64,000 nucleotides of DNA, taken from NCBI GenBank assembly GCA_949710005.1, contig OX453277.1, positions 1,835,501 through 1,899,500 of the forward strand, given 5' to 3'. Shown here in pieces: positions 54,867 to 64,000 of this stretch. Numbering within the stretch: position 1 is the first letter of the stretch; every line of letters starts with the position of its first letter. Below the pieces are notes generated by a model. The model was not told the DNA's origin. It searched no databases and worked only from the letters and a program-made list of their open reading frames with translations. The stretch comes from Ricordea florida. Taxonomy: Eukaryota > Cnidaria > Anthozoa > Corallimorpharia > Ricordeidae. Both the position numbers and the translations under genes were made by a program.

Positions 54867-55233
54867 ATGAGGTTTTACGGAAATATAGCTGAAGTCGTTT
54901 TGTTTTAATGCTGGACGTAGGGCTAGACACAGGCCTACTACGTTTCCATTTAGGCAAAGAATTTGGCAATTGAATATTGGTTTACATTGTTGTATTACCA
55001 GCTCATTTAGTGTCATAATTTTGACCAGTACTCAAATGAATCTGCATTCGCCCTCTGGCAATACTCAGTGAGTATTGTGCGTTCAGTGAACCCTGAAACT
55101 GTTAGAATAGTTTGAACATTGGAGACAACAATTGATTGTGATAATAAAACATAAACTTGGCTATTTGAAATGAGCACTTGAAAAATATCAAGGATACGGC
55201 CCAATTTAGCAAATAATGGAGCAGAATGGGAAT
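54867..55233. promoter_or_regulatory. Upstream region of the transferrin gene
   Basis: The transferrin start codon is at 54582 on the minus strand, so this stretch is upstream of it. No TATA box or clear factor site could be assigned. Confidence 0.25.
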
Positions 55234-55377
55234 GATTTCCGCACAGGTCCCTACGTCATTATGCATGCTGTAGCCATACTGTTTCATTCTGCAATAACAA
55301 GAAGTCTTTATATGTGCGTTACCCTAAACAATTCATCTGCTGCATGCATAATGAAGTAGGGACCTGTGCGGAAATCA
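55234..55377. repeat. Short foldback, copy 2 of a pair
   Basis: 40-bp near-perfect arms (TGATTTCCGCACAGGTCCCT..., ending ...GTGCGGAAATCA) with the shared CTGTTTCATTCTGC...AACAAGAAGTC centre. Confidence 0.85.
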
Positions 55378-56779
55378 TGCCGGAGAATGTCCTCGAAATT
55401 CGGAATTGGTGATGGATCGCACAGCACGCTTTTGCAGAATGAAAATTCTATTTAAGTTGGACACATACGTGGACGACCAAGAAGAGTTACAATAGGTGGT
55501 ATAGGAATAAATTAACGCGTAGTGTAGAGAAATAGGGACTTCATCAAATCGCTACGGCGACCTCTAGTACGGCGGTCGCGGATGCGGAGTCCTAGGGAGA
55601 GTACTTCACCGTAGCTCGCCAAAATTCAACTTTAAGCAAGCTCGGTCAAAACAGTGACTACGGCGTTTCTTTCTCACTTTTTTTGGCTGTTATGACTTCT
55701 TAAGAGAAGCGAGAGATTTCATCTTTCTCATATTGAATATAGTGATCACATGTCATGTGTTGAAATACTTGAGATGAGGCTTCATATTTAAGTTGTTGCC
55801 ATTTTGATTTCTTCAGTTCTTGTATTTTAGATACTTGGTTTGGAAATTACATTATAATTTATGGCAACAAGAGAATTCAGTGGTGGTCAAGTAAGAAAAA
55901 GGCCAATTTAAATATTTCCGGAAGCCAAGAAAAATATTGATAGTGGACATCATCGGCGGAGGGCGATTTCTAGGCAAAACGGAAAACTAAAAATAATGAT
56001 CGCGGAGTTCGCAGCAAGGGTACCGTATACCACAACAAATCAACAAATTCAACGTTTTTGATATTTTATTCTTGTTTAAACAACCTTCAGTGACATTTAG
56101 CTTTATTGCTAACAGTCGTACTTACGGTTTTCGTCTGGCCTTCGTTTTCACGGCGGGTTTACGATGGCCATAGCACACTCGAATCACACTCTGTTGAGGA
56201 TCGAAATCTCAAACTAAGAAAACGCAGGGAAAACTTATTTACTGGAAAAACCGGCACTATGGTAGTTTTTAAGACCAGTGATATGAGAAAAAATAGGAGA
56301 AAAGTTGACTTTTATACACACGTAGTAGCGACCACGGCAGAAGACAGGTCTTCACGTTGTAGGATTTCGTGTTACGGCTGAAAAGTCATTTCCAAGCATG
56401 TGCACTGCGTCAATTTTGGGCTTATTTATTTCCGGCCGCCGTAGTGATTTGCTTAAGTCCCTAATTTGTTTTCTTCTGTAGAATCGGGCCCTGAATATAA
56501 TTATTATACCAACTGACCTGGAGATCTGTTTAGAGACATAGCTAATGTGATGTTTCCAAGTAAGGTGCTCGTCAACGTCAGGTGTCAACGTATATTCCTC
56601 GAAACTTAGTTTCGTTAGTCTCTTCCAATAATTTCATGAAAAAGAGAGACTACAGTTAAGTTTCTTTTTTCTCGACTTAAAGTTTTTTACTGCAGGCTTC
56701 GCAGTAAAGAGAACAGGAACCCTCTTAATTCGTAGCTAGGGTTGGGTTATAACAATAAGTAAGTGTTTAAATTTCAATA
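55378..56779. other. Spacer with an LTR/LINE scrap
   Basis: No supported exon. A minus-strand frame near 56590-56460 (DEHLTWKHHISYVSKQI) matches the short stretch after the catalytic motif in LINE polymerases and is a decayed scrap. 55990-56350 has a plus ORF of unknown kind. Confidence 0.35.
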
Positions 56780-56832
56780 ACTTAGGTTATGCAAACACTA
56801 ATTCTTCGGGTTAGTGTTTGCATAACCTAAGT
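56780..56832. repeat. Perfect 22-bp hairpin
   Basis: Left arm ACTTAGGTTATGCAAACACT (+AA) at 56780-56801, loop TTCTTCGGG, and right arm at 56811-56832 is its exact complement. It would form a stable RNA hairpin or cruciform. No gene nearby. Confidence 0.9.
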
Positions 56833-58225
56833 ACATGGGAGAAGGGCGGGGGTTTCGTACGCCCACGCTTTGTGCTCGAGCTCCTCGTACTTGAGCTCTT
56901 CTACTGGACAACCACCCCACCCCGCCCCCCCCCCCCCATCCTTCCCCCAACTTCGAAGAGAGTGTCTAATTGTCGCGGGTCGCGCGTTAAATTATTCTTG
57001 TGTTTATTCTTGCGCGTTTCATTATTCTTGCTGATACAAATCGTCGTTCATTCCTATCTTTTGTCTATATATTACATAGGTCAACAGAATTACAAACTGG
57101 TAAACCATTATCTTTGAACTTAAAGCTGCCATTGTGAACTGTCAGCTGAACTGATGAATGAACTGATTCTATCAGGCAATTTTAAATTGGTTTAATGTTC
57201 TAAATTATTTATGCGTGTTTTCACGGACTAAAAATAAAATATTCGCTGTGACGAAATTCTGTTGCTAAGGGACATAAAGCCCAAACCAGCAACCAAGTAA
57301 CAGAATCAGAAGCAGCCAACTAACAGAATCGTAAGCAAACTCTCAGTAAGCAAGTAGTTAATAAACTAAAGCCTTTAGTGTTTTGTCCATAATTTCCATT
57401 AGTAAAAATCTACTTGTAGACTAATGCAAATGCCGCAATCCCTAACCCATTTGACAGCACTTGGTTTAAGATCGTTTTTAAAATGGCGACGTATGGGCGC
57501 TTTTAGCGAAGTTTCGAAGGAAGATTTAGTATTTTGGTGTCTTTTTCGCCGACGCATGATTTGTTTATTATGAGTTTTACTTAAACAATTAGATTATTCG
57601 CTGTCGATTTCTATGAGGTGATAGTTGATTCGGATTGGCAGTTGATGGATGTAACGCAATTCGATGGAGAGTTGAATGAGCTTTCAACCCGAAGGGTACA
57701 CATGGGTTTCGGTTCGGATCTAACTTTTCGCTTATTATAGCCTCAGTCATCTAAAATTTAATATACAATCGATTTTAAATGACTTTTTATGAGAGGTTAT
57801 TTAAGATATATTATAATTTGGGTTGGCTAAGCGAGCGGTTGCGCCAGCAGTGGGTGTGGAGAGTTTACCTACTCGCACTAAATTATTCCCGCAAATTCTT
57901 GTCAGGACCTTTTAGAAGAGTGATTAGACTTTGATTAGATTTTGATTCTGTCCGGATTTGACCTGATTAGCCTTCGGATTTGGATGAAATCAAGATTTTC
58001 CCTAGATTTTATTAAAAAAAAAAGATTTTTCCGGGGATTTTCCAAAACGTCCTAGAATTTTTCCTGGATTTACAAAATGATTTTTTCCACGATTTATCTA
58101 GAGATTTTGTAAATGCGCCAGAATACCCAAATCCCTACTACTAAACTATCAGGCATAAGAGGGGGTAAACTTATATCTATTCACATTTTAACAGCTCAAT
58201 TGTGTACTTCATTTGGAAAGATTGG
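56833..58225. other. Spacer, nothing recognised
   Basis: Contains a C-run at 56929-56938, an ATGGCGACG start near 57485 that leads to only a short frame, and T-rich DNA near 58010-58050. No gene supported. Confidence 0.35.
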
Positions 58226-58287
58226 CGAGTGGCAAATTACGTCTTTCATCATTTGCGCGGTTTCCAAGCTAACTCCCACCTTTTCAG

Positions 58288-58503
58288 GAAAGTCTAACGG
58301 TTAATATTTTTTGGCTGTTTTACGGCTAACGGTTAATATTTTTGGCTGTTTTACGGCTAACGGTTAATATTTTTGGCTGTTTTACGGCTAACGGTTAATA
58401 TTTTTTCAGCTAATGGCTAAAATTTTTCAATATTTACGCCTAACGGCTAATTTTTTTGCCCGTTTTACGGCTAACGGTTAACCCCATTGAGACCCTCTTT
58501 CAG
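58288..58503. repeat. TACGGCTAACGGTTAA minisatellite, clean copy
   Basis: About four 31-32-bp units (core TTTTACGGCTAACGGTTAA plus TATTTTTGGCTG), then degenerate units. TTTTCAG and CTTTCAG flank it, and the other duplicate copy lacks it, so it behaves like an insertion. Confidence 0.85.
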
Positions 58504-58652
58504 AGTTCAGACTCGACGCCAAGAAGCAAAATTCAAGCTTGGTAGGGAAAAGAAGCCTTTTCAACCTACCACATGGAACTCGGAGGGAAAGTATAACATG
58601 GGCCAGCGCGTGAAGCGATCCTCTTTGACCTTGTTATTGTGTGTACTGAAAG

Positions 58653-58722
58653 GTAATCTCGTACCCAGATCTCCCACGGCCAAAGGAAAGTAAAACAGAG
58701 TGAGATCTGGGTACGAGATTAC
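58653..58722. repeat. Small foldback (TAATCTCGTACCCAGATCTC family)
   Basis: GTAATCTCGTACCCAGATCT and its complement, separated by 28 bp. ACTGAAA occurs at both sides, a likely target duplication; the second duplicate copy has no insertion here. Confidence 0.85.
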
Positions 58723-58836
58723 TGAAAAGGTGCATATTTGCACAGAGTGCGCTTCCAACTGGGCACCTCGTCGACTGAATTGTTTATGATGCAAATGAAT
58801 ATATGAAAGACCATATATTTGAACTGCGCATCAATA

Positions 58837-59006
58837 TGTAATAACATTAATTGATCATCGCAGTTATGTACACAACTTAAGCAGCTGTGAATTTGAAGCC
58901 TGAAAAAAGAAACTCAGGCTTGAACGGGACAAATTGAACGCTTCAAATTCACAGCTGCTTAAGTTGTGTACATAAAAGGCTGCGATGATCAATTAATGTT
59001 ATTACA
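58837..59006. repeat. Foldback with ~60-bp arms
   Basis: Arms TGTAATAACATTAATTGATC ... and their complement (ending ...TCAATTAATGTTATTACA) plus an inner matched stretch (TTATGTACACAACTTAAGCA). Confidence 0.85.
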
Positions 59007-59532
59007 TGAATTGTTTATATTGAATTTTTGGATTCATTTGCCTTGTTTCCTTTTTTTTTATCGAAGTCACATATAGCCATGTTTTTTGAGTTTGTGCGAT
59101 TTGGCTTCAGTCCACGTTGGAATCACATTCTAGGTCGGGGGGGGGGGGTCAGGGGTCGATCAGTGTGGATAAAAACAAACGCTGATCACGTACAGCACTA
59201 CCGGAATGTTCATCATATCTGGAAAAAAGAAGTTCTGTAGTCGAACCAGTTTGTTCCCTTTTCAAATAGTGACCGGAGATTGAATTCTTGGATGATTTAT
59301 TATCCCAATGTTTTAGTTGTATCCAACTTACATATTCTCACAGGTTTCCCATTGGGAGCCTAATCAGTTTCTCAATTTATTTCATGTAAGAAAATTCCTT
59401 TGGGAAGAATCATTTTGTCTCGTTTTCAACACATGACCCATCGCGCGTAAACGCCCCCAGGTGTCTTTTTTTTGGCACGCCTTGTCAACGTTTCTCGCAT
59501 CGCGCGAGACGTGTTCGTATATTTACGAGAAT

Positions 59533-59674
59533 AAGGGTGCGTTCCTTTGGTATGATCCGGATTTGGATTTGTGATCCGAGATCACACGGATCATGGCACA
59601 TCATTCATCACTATAATCCGTGTGATCTCGGATCACAAATCCAAATCCTGATCATACCAAAGGAACGCACCCTT
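59533..59674. repeat. Foldback with ~60-bp arms (TGATCCGAGATCAC family)
   Basis: AAGGGTGCGTTCCTTTGGTA ... GATCACACGGAT and its near-exact complement. Loop about 20 bp. Confidence 0.9.
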
Positions 59675-59774
59675 TGTAAGACATCATCCTCCGAAGTTTG
59701 AACTCGAGCCCTCGCGAAACATCAGATTGAAGGGCAAGTGCGATACCGACTGCGTCACTAAGGTATCAATGATT

Positions 59775-60195
59775 CACGCGTGGCAAATTAAGTTTTTAAT
59801 CATTTGCGTCATTCCAAGCTGATTCCCACCTTTTCAGAGCTCAGACTCTACGCCAAGAAGCAAAGCTCAAGCTTGTTTAAGGGGGTAGGGAAAAGAATGC
59901 TTTTCAACCTACCGCATGGAACTCGGAGCAAAAGTATAACATGGCCCAGTGTGTAAATGTCGTAGACTAATAAGTTCAATTTTATCCTTGGTTTAGATTT
60001 TATTTTCCTTTGTTTCAAACTCATTATTATGCATTACCATACCAGAAAACAAAGGAGAATAAAATTTGAACCAAGGAAAAACTAGAACCACAACATAAAT
60101 AGACCTTCTTTTGACTCTGTTTTTGCATTGTGTGTACTAAAAAGGTGAATATTTGCACCGAGTGCGCTTTAAATTGGGCACCTCGTCAAATGAAT
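59775..60195. repeat. Duplicated segment, copy 2
   Basis: Second copy of 58226-58790, without the minisatellite and without the 58653 foldback, but carrying its own foldback at about 59973-60085 (TTGGTTTAGATTTTATTTTC against GAATAAAATTTGAACCAA). Confidence 0.8.
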
Positions 60196-60203
60196 TTCAC
60201 GGA

Positions 60204-61356
60204 ATTTATTTTTTATTTATTTACTAATTAAGTCTTCACTCTCAACAGAGTATTGCAGACTAATTTAAATAATAAAAATTACAACAATTAATACAAAGAT
60301 AACATAAAAATACTAATAAATATCTAAGATTACACAGGGATTGCCCAAATGAACATGGCAAAGTAGAAGCTATAATTTCTGCGGGGAGATTGTTCTACTG
60401 TGCAATTGCCCGAGGGTAAAAAGAGTTCTTATAATAATCACATGTACAACGTGGCTGTTTAAATCGATGACATAGAGACGAGAGCCTAGTTGTGCTCGTA
60501 TGTTCTTTCTGAAGCTTGTATTCGCAAGTGCCTAGTCCATTACACTGCTTGTACAACAAACAAAGACGTGCGTCCGTTCGCCTGCGCTCCAGAGATCTCC
60601 ATTTAAGAGTAGATAGCATATCAGTGACACTGTCTTATCCGTCGTAGCGCCCGAGTTCCCAGCGAGCTGCTGGGCGTTGCATCATTTCAACCTGTTGTAT
60701 GTTCTTAGCTACGTAAGGGTCCTAGGCAGTGCATGGTCACGTATTCAACAATCGGTCTTATAAGGGCTTTATATACTTGTTCTTTGGATTTGGCCGAACA
60801 AGTGCGGAGATTGCGGCGTAGAAAGTTCAGAGTCTTGTTTCCTTTGGTGGTAATTGCATTTATATGATCATTCCAGCATAAGTCATGTGAGAGGTTGATC
60901 CCTAAATATTTAGTAGTATCAACAGTTTCCAGGACCTTGCCATGAACATGGTTTGTACTGAAATTTGAAAGGTGTACTTTTGCGTGTGACCCGTATAACG
61001 TTGCACTTGCTTGGATTAAATTCCATACCCTAGTCGGATTCCCATTTTTCCCTGCTTTGAAGATCATCTTGTAATTGCCGGCATATTGCTCTCATTATAT
61101 ATTGTAAGATAGATGACAGTGTCATCGGCAAAAAGACGAACCCTTGACTTAACATAACATAAAAGATCATTAATAAAAATAAGAAACATTAACGGCCCCA
61201 GCACTGATCCTTGGGGTACACCTGACGTTACTGGAACTGAATGTGAATGCTCTCCTTCTAGAACTACACTTTGTCTTCTTTTGTCAAGAAAACTTTTCAA
61301 CCACTGCAATGTAATGTCATCAATGCCACACTTAAACAATTTATATACCAAGCCAT
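60204..61356 (-). mobile_element. Truncated CR1/Jockey-like LINE polymerase
   Basis: Minus strand 61351-61064 carries LFKCGIDDITLQWLKSFLDK, SGVPQGSVLGPLMFLIFI and catalytic FADD; a frame change at about 61065 leads into 61067-60705 (TKYLGINLSHDLCWNDHI, ALIRPIVEY). A further C-terminal frame lies at 60619-60395 (LCLLYKQCNGLGTCEY). The 3' region is T/A-rich near 60210. No endonuclease and several frame breaks, so inactive. Confidence 0.85.
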
Positions 61357-63293
61357 TGTGTGGAACCTGTTTCTATTGAATTCTTGGATTTAATTGCCTT
61401 AACGTTTTCCACACATGACCCATTCCGCGTTAACGCCCCCCAGGACTTTTGTATAATTGTATTCAGTATTATTGTGACGTCACTAAAAACTCGAATTGAC
61501 TATAGAGAATTGTTACCTTATGACTGCGATACAGATAGCATTTTTCTCGCTCAAGAAAAAGTTATTGACCAGCAGAAAGCATGCTATCTAAAGAACAGAA
61601 GTTGCGCATCGCAGAACAGTCCTCCGTACCACCTCAAAAGCAAACAAACAAACAAAAAAAAACTATTTAAACAATAGTGTTTCTGTCGAGGAACTATCGG
61701 CTGATAGTTAAAACAAATATTTTCCAGAGAAACGAAGCTGCGAGGGCAAATCTGCTTGTTTTATAAACATCAAATTTCCAATTAAGGAGCAGCTATCTAT
61801 CAAACTGATATAGTTCCGAGGCATAAACACTCTATTGTCCTTATCGTTTATCACTAAACTGTCCTCCGCGCGCCAATTGAAAAACAGTCCGTAAAACCTA
61901 CTAAATGCAGATCAATTAAATATTTATTCATGCATACAGCCTGTGACAAATGTCAATTGACTATAGCTAAATACTTCTTCCTTACTGACCTGGGCGAAGC
62001 GAAGAGCCATAGTTATTAAACTTTCACGGACAAGCACTATCTATCCGGATATTTACCTGGGAAGGGCACTACGGGCTGAATACCTCTCCGCGGACGAACT
62101 CTATCGCGTCATGTGATAAATTCAAACCAATAAGAAACGGAGAAAATTTAGTGGTGAACTATAATGGACAGTACGTAATTTTAGTTTCAACTTTCCCTTA
62201 CAACAACCACTATTGTACAGTTAGAATCAGCTCTTCAGTTTTCTTAGCGTGCACAGTCCGTGTAGTCCTTTCTGCTTTTTCAAATAATAATGTAATGTAA
62301 CTCGCTGGAAGTAAAACCACACACAGAAGACGTTCTTGGCAGCTGCAATTAAACTCGCTTTTAATCGCCCCAAAGCCTCATGTAAGGCGAATGAAATATC
62401 CTATACTAATTCCTTACAATGATCTTGTAAAGGGAATTGAAATGTCGCGGTTATACTGCCATATCAATCAAGGCCAAGGAGCGTCGGCCTAGGTGCGGAA
62501 CAATTATTATTACAATTAGCATTACTACAGGAGCCCCTGATTACTATTGATTATTTAATCTTTCCATTTATTTTATCTTCACTTTCTTTTCTAGCAAAAT
62601 ATCATGCAACTAGTAGGAACTAATAAACATGTTAAACATCCCTTGTGCACTACGCGTTAGCAAGCTCCACGTTTACTCAGTGATGGCTGCCAGCTTCTTT
62701 TTTGTGACGGCGGAGAAGAGGGACGGGTCATATATGGTGGTGGGCGTAGGCTGGAAAAAAGGGATTTTCAGAGGGTGGGGGTGGGAGAGTTATAGTAAAA
62801 GGGAGGCATTTATGTGACGACCGTAATAACGGCCGCGGAGGAGACTACGCTCTTATCTGTGTTTCTAATATTTTGTTTTTTATTGAATCGCAAAAGTGCA
62901 GTGAACTCTTACGAAAATTTTCAATAATAGTTTCATGAGTGACCGCCGCAAATGAAAGGTGACTCGGTCCATTCCTCTGAGAACTGGACATGTCCCGGTG
63001 GAATTTATTTTTCCGTCGCTATTTGCCTGGTGCGAGTGGGAATGAAGGCGGCTAAAACTTTGTAAGACCTTTTGACTTATGAAGTGCTGTGATTTATGTT
63101 AAACCAGTGCCTGTTATCAAAAACAAAAGACGACAATCCAAAAGCCTATTCATTTGTAGAGCGTCTGATTTCCATATCAAGACACACCCACAACGAGTAT
63201 AAAAATGTAAATGATATTCTTGATTACTGAGTGAATTCTAGTCGTCTTGACATTTAGCACTCCGCTTCGTTCGGTTGAACATTTCTCGTCAAG
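61357..63293. other. Gene-free spacer
   Basis: No supported exon. G/T runs near 62730-62790 give a short unrecognised plus ORF. The end contains the promoter and 5' UTR of the next gene. Confidence 0.35.
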
Positions 63294-64000
63294 ATGGCCC
63301 GCCTTTTGCAGAAAGCGTGTTTTATCCTTTTCGTGTGGTTTTCTTGTCAGGTCTTGGCTCCTTCAGACGGCAGATCTCTGTTCAGAAGAGTAAGTTTCAA
63401 ATTTGTGTACACTCTGTATTTTTTGATCGTAGGCCAGTGAAGTTGAGCTTCATTTATTCTAAAAGGCGGTAATTTTTGGAGTAATAATTTCCTTACTGGC
63501 TTGTTTATGCGCTGTTTTATTTTTGTACCTTCTTAAATTGTGCGTAGGCCATTGAGGAGGCAAAGAATGGGTCTTCAAATACGAGTGAGGGACGCGAAGA
63601 CACTTGCTCCGAAGAGAAATTTGGTCCGTATCCTTGCTCATCTACGGTAAGTAAATTTCTTTTGTTGTGAAATTTACGCGTTCGCTTAGCTTGATCCCCT
63701 GGTATATACGTGATCATAAATTCCTTGAGATTCCTTCGAAATTTCTTGTCGTCAACAACTTGACCAGCTAGTTAAATACTGTTTTATTAACGAAATAATT
63801 TTGTCTCGATCGCGACTTTTATTTTCGCGTAGCCAATAAAGTCGGAGGCAAAATCAATGTATTAAAATATGATATATTTTGAAAAAAAAAATAATAATAA
63901 TCGTAAGTTTAGGGAAATTCGGCGCGAAAGTTCTAATTAATTTGTGCTTTTCATTCTTGTCTCTCGCTCGCCCCTGTGTATTAAGGTTGAATGCCCACTT
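63294..64000 (+). CDS. Secreted Cys-containing protein, 5' part (runs off the edge)
   Basis: Exon 1 63294-63389 starts MARLLQKACFILFVWFSCQV, a signal peptide, and ends ...SLFRR/GTAAGT in phase 0. Exon 2 63548-63646 (AIEEAKNGSSNTSEG ... DTCSEEKFGPYPCSST) ends at GTAAGT, phase 0. Exon 3 begins at 63986 (VECPL) and is cut by the window end. The mature part starts with an R-R site, is hydrophilic, and has the beginning of a Cys-rich module. No family recognised; could be a neuropeptide precursor or secreted Cys-rich protein. Confidence 0.65.

Larger units (their letters stand above)
58226..58790. repeat. Duplicated segment, copy 1, with two insertions
   Basis: Matches 59775-60195 (GGCAAATTA, CCAAGCT.A.TCCCACCTTTTCAG, GACGCCAAGAAGCAAA, TTTTCAACCTACC, GGAACTCGGAG, GTGCGCTT...GGGCACCTCGTC). 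Here it is interrupted by a minisatellite (58288-58503) and by a foldback (58653-58722). Confidence 0.8.

Overview
The window reads as nuclear DNA of an animal, most likely an anthozoan cnidarian (stony-coral-like). This is an inference from short phase-consistent exons with GT-AG introns, AT-rich spacers, an intact BSDC1 orthologue, metazoan alpha-tubulins, a DUF6589-type gene, and very many short foldback repeats and CR1/L2-like LINE remnants. No bacterial, organellar or rRNA sequence was seen.

Layout. 1-203 is one acidic exon of an unidentified minus-strand gene. 1103-7019 is a minus-strand DUF6589/RING gene whose ten main exons join in frame. 8497-19169 is an alpha-tubulin cluster: two complete six-exon plus-strand genes, a detached 3' tail (19035-19169), an exon-6 scrap between the genes (14808-14892) and an inverted exon-5/6 pseudogene further on (24163-24625). 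20352-21906 is a decayed DNA transposon with long internally repetitive TIRs. 25911-26324 is a candidate two-exon 69-residue gene. 26902-28762 is a 5'-truncated LINE with a 10-bp target duplication. 30017-41416 is a complete twelve-exon BSDC1 gene (497 residues), with a SINE, foldbacks and a gutted LINE in its introns. 42323-43247 is an ordered array of 28-bp palindromic cores. 43483-54582 (minus) is a complete five-exon single-lobe transferrin with a signal peptide and a probable GPI-anchor signal. 54583-63293 is gene-poor and rich in repeats. 63294-64000 is the start of a secreted-protein gene that runs off the right edge.

The most unusual item lies inside intron 2 of the transferrin gene. 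It is a 2.3-kb element (47257-49557) with nearly identical 491-bp terminal inverted repeats and only one kind of cargo: two abutting ORFs that look like the two halves of a virus-type major capsid protein (Polinton/adintovirus-like, by inference). No polymerase or integrase is present. It is itself nested in another inverted-repeat element. Second in interest are the membrane-anchored monolobal transferrin, with its anion-site Arg replaced by Lys, and the palindromic array next to it.

The host genes do not form an operon-like unit; they are independent eukaryotic genes. Exon coordinates were derived by hand from open frame, splice dinucleotides and phase, and no transcript data were available.
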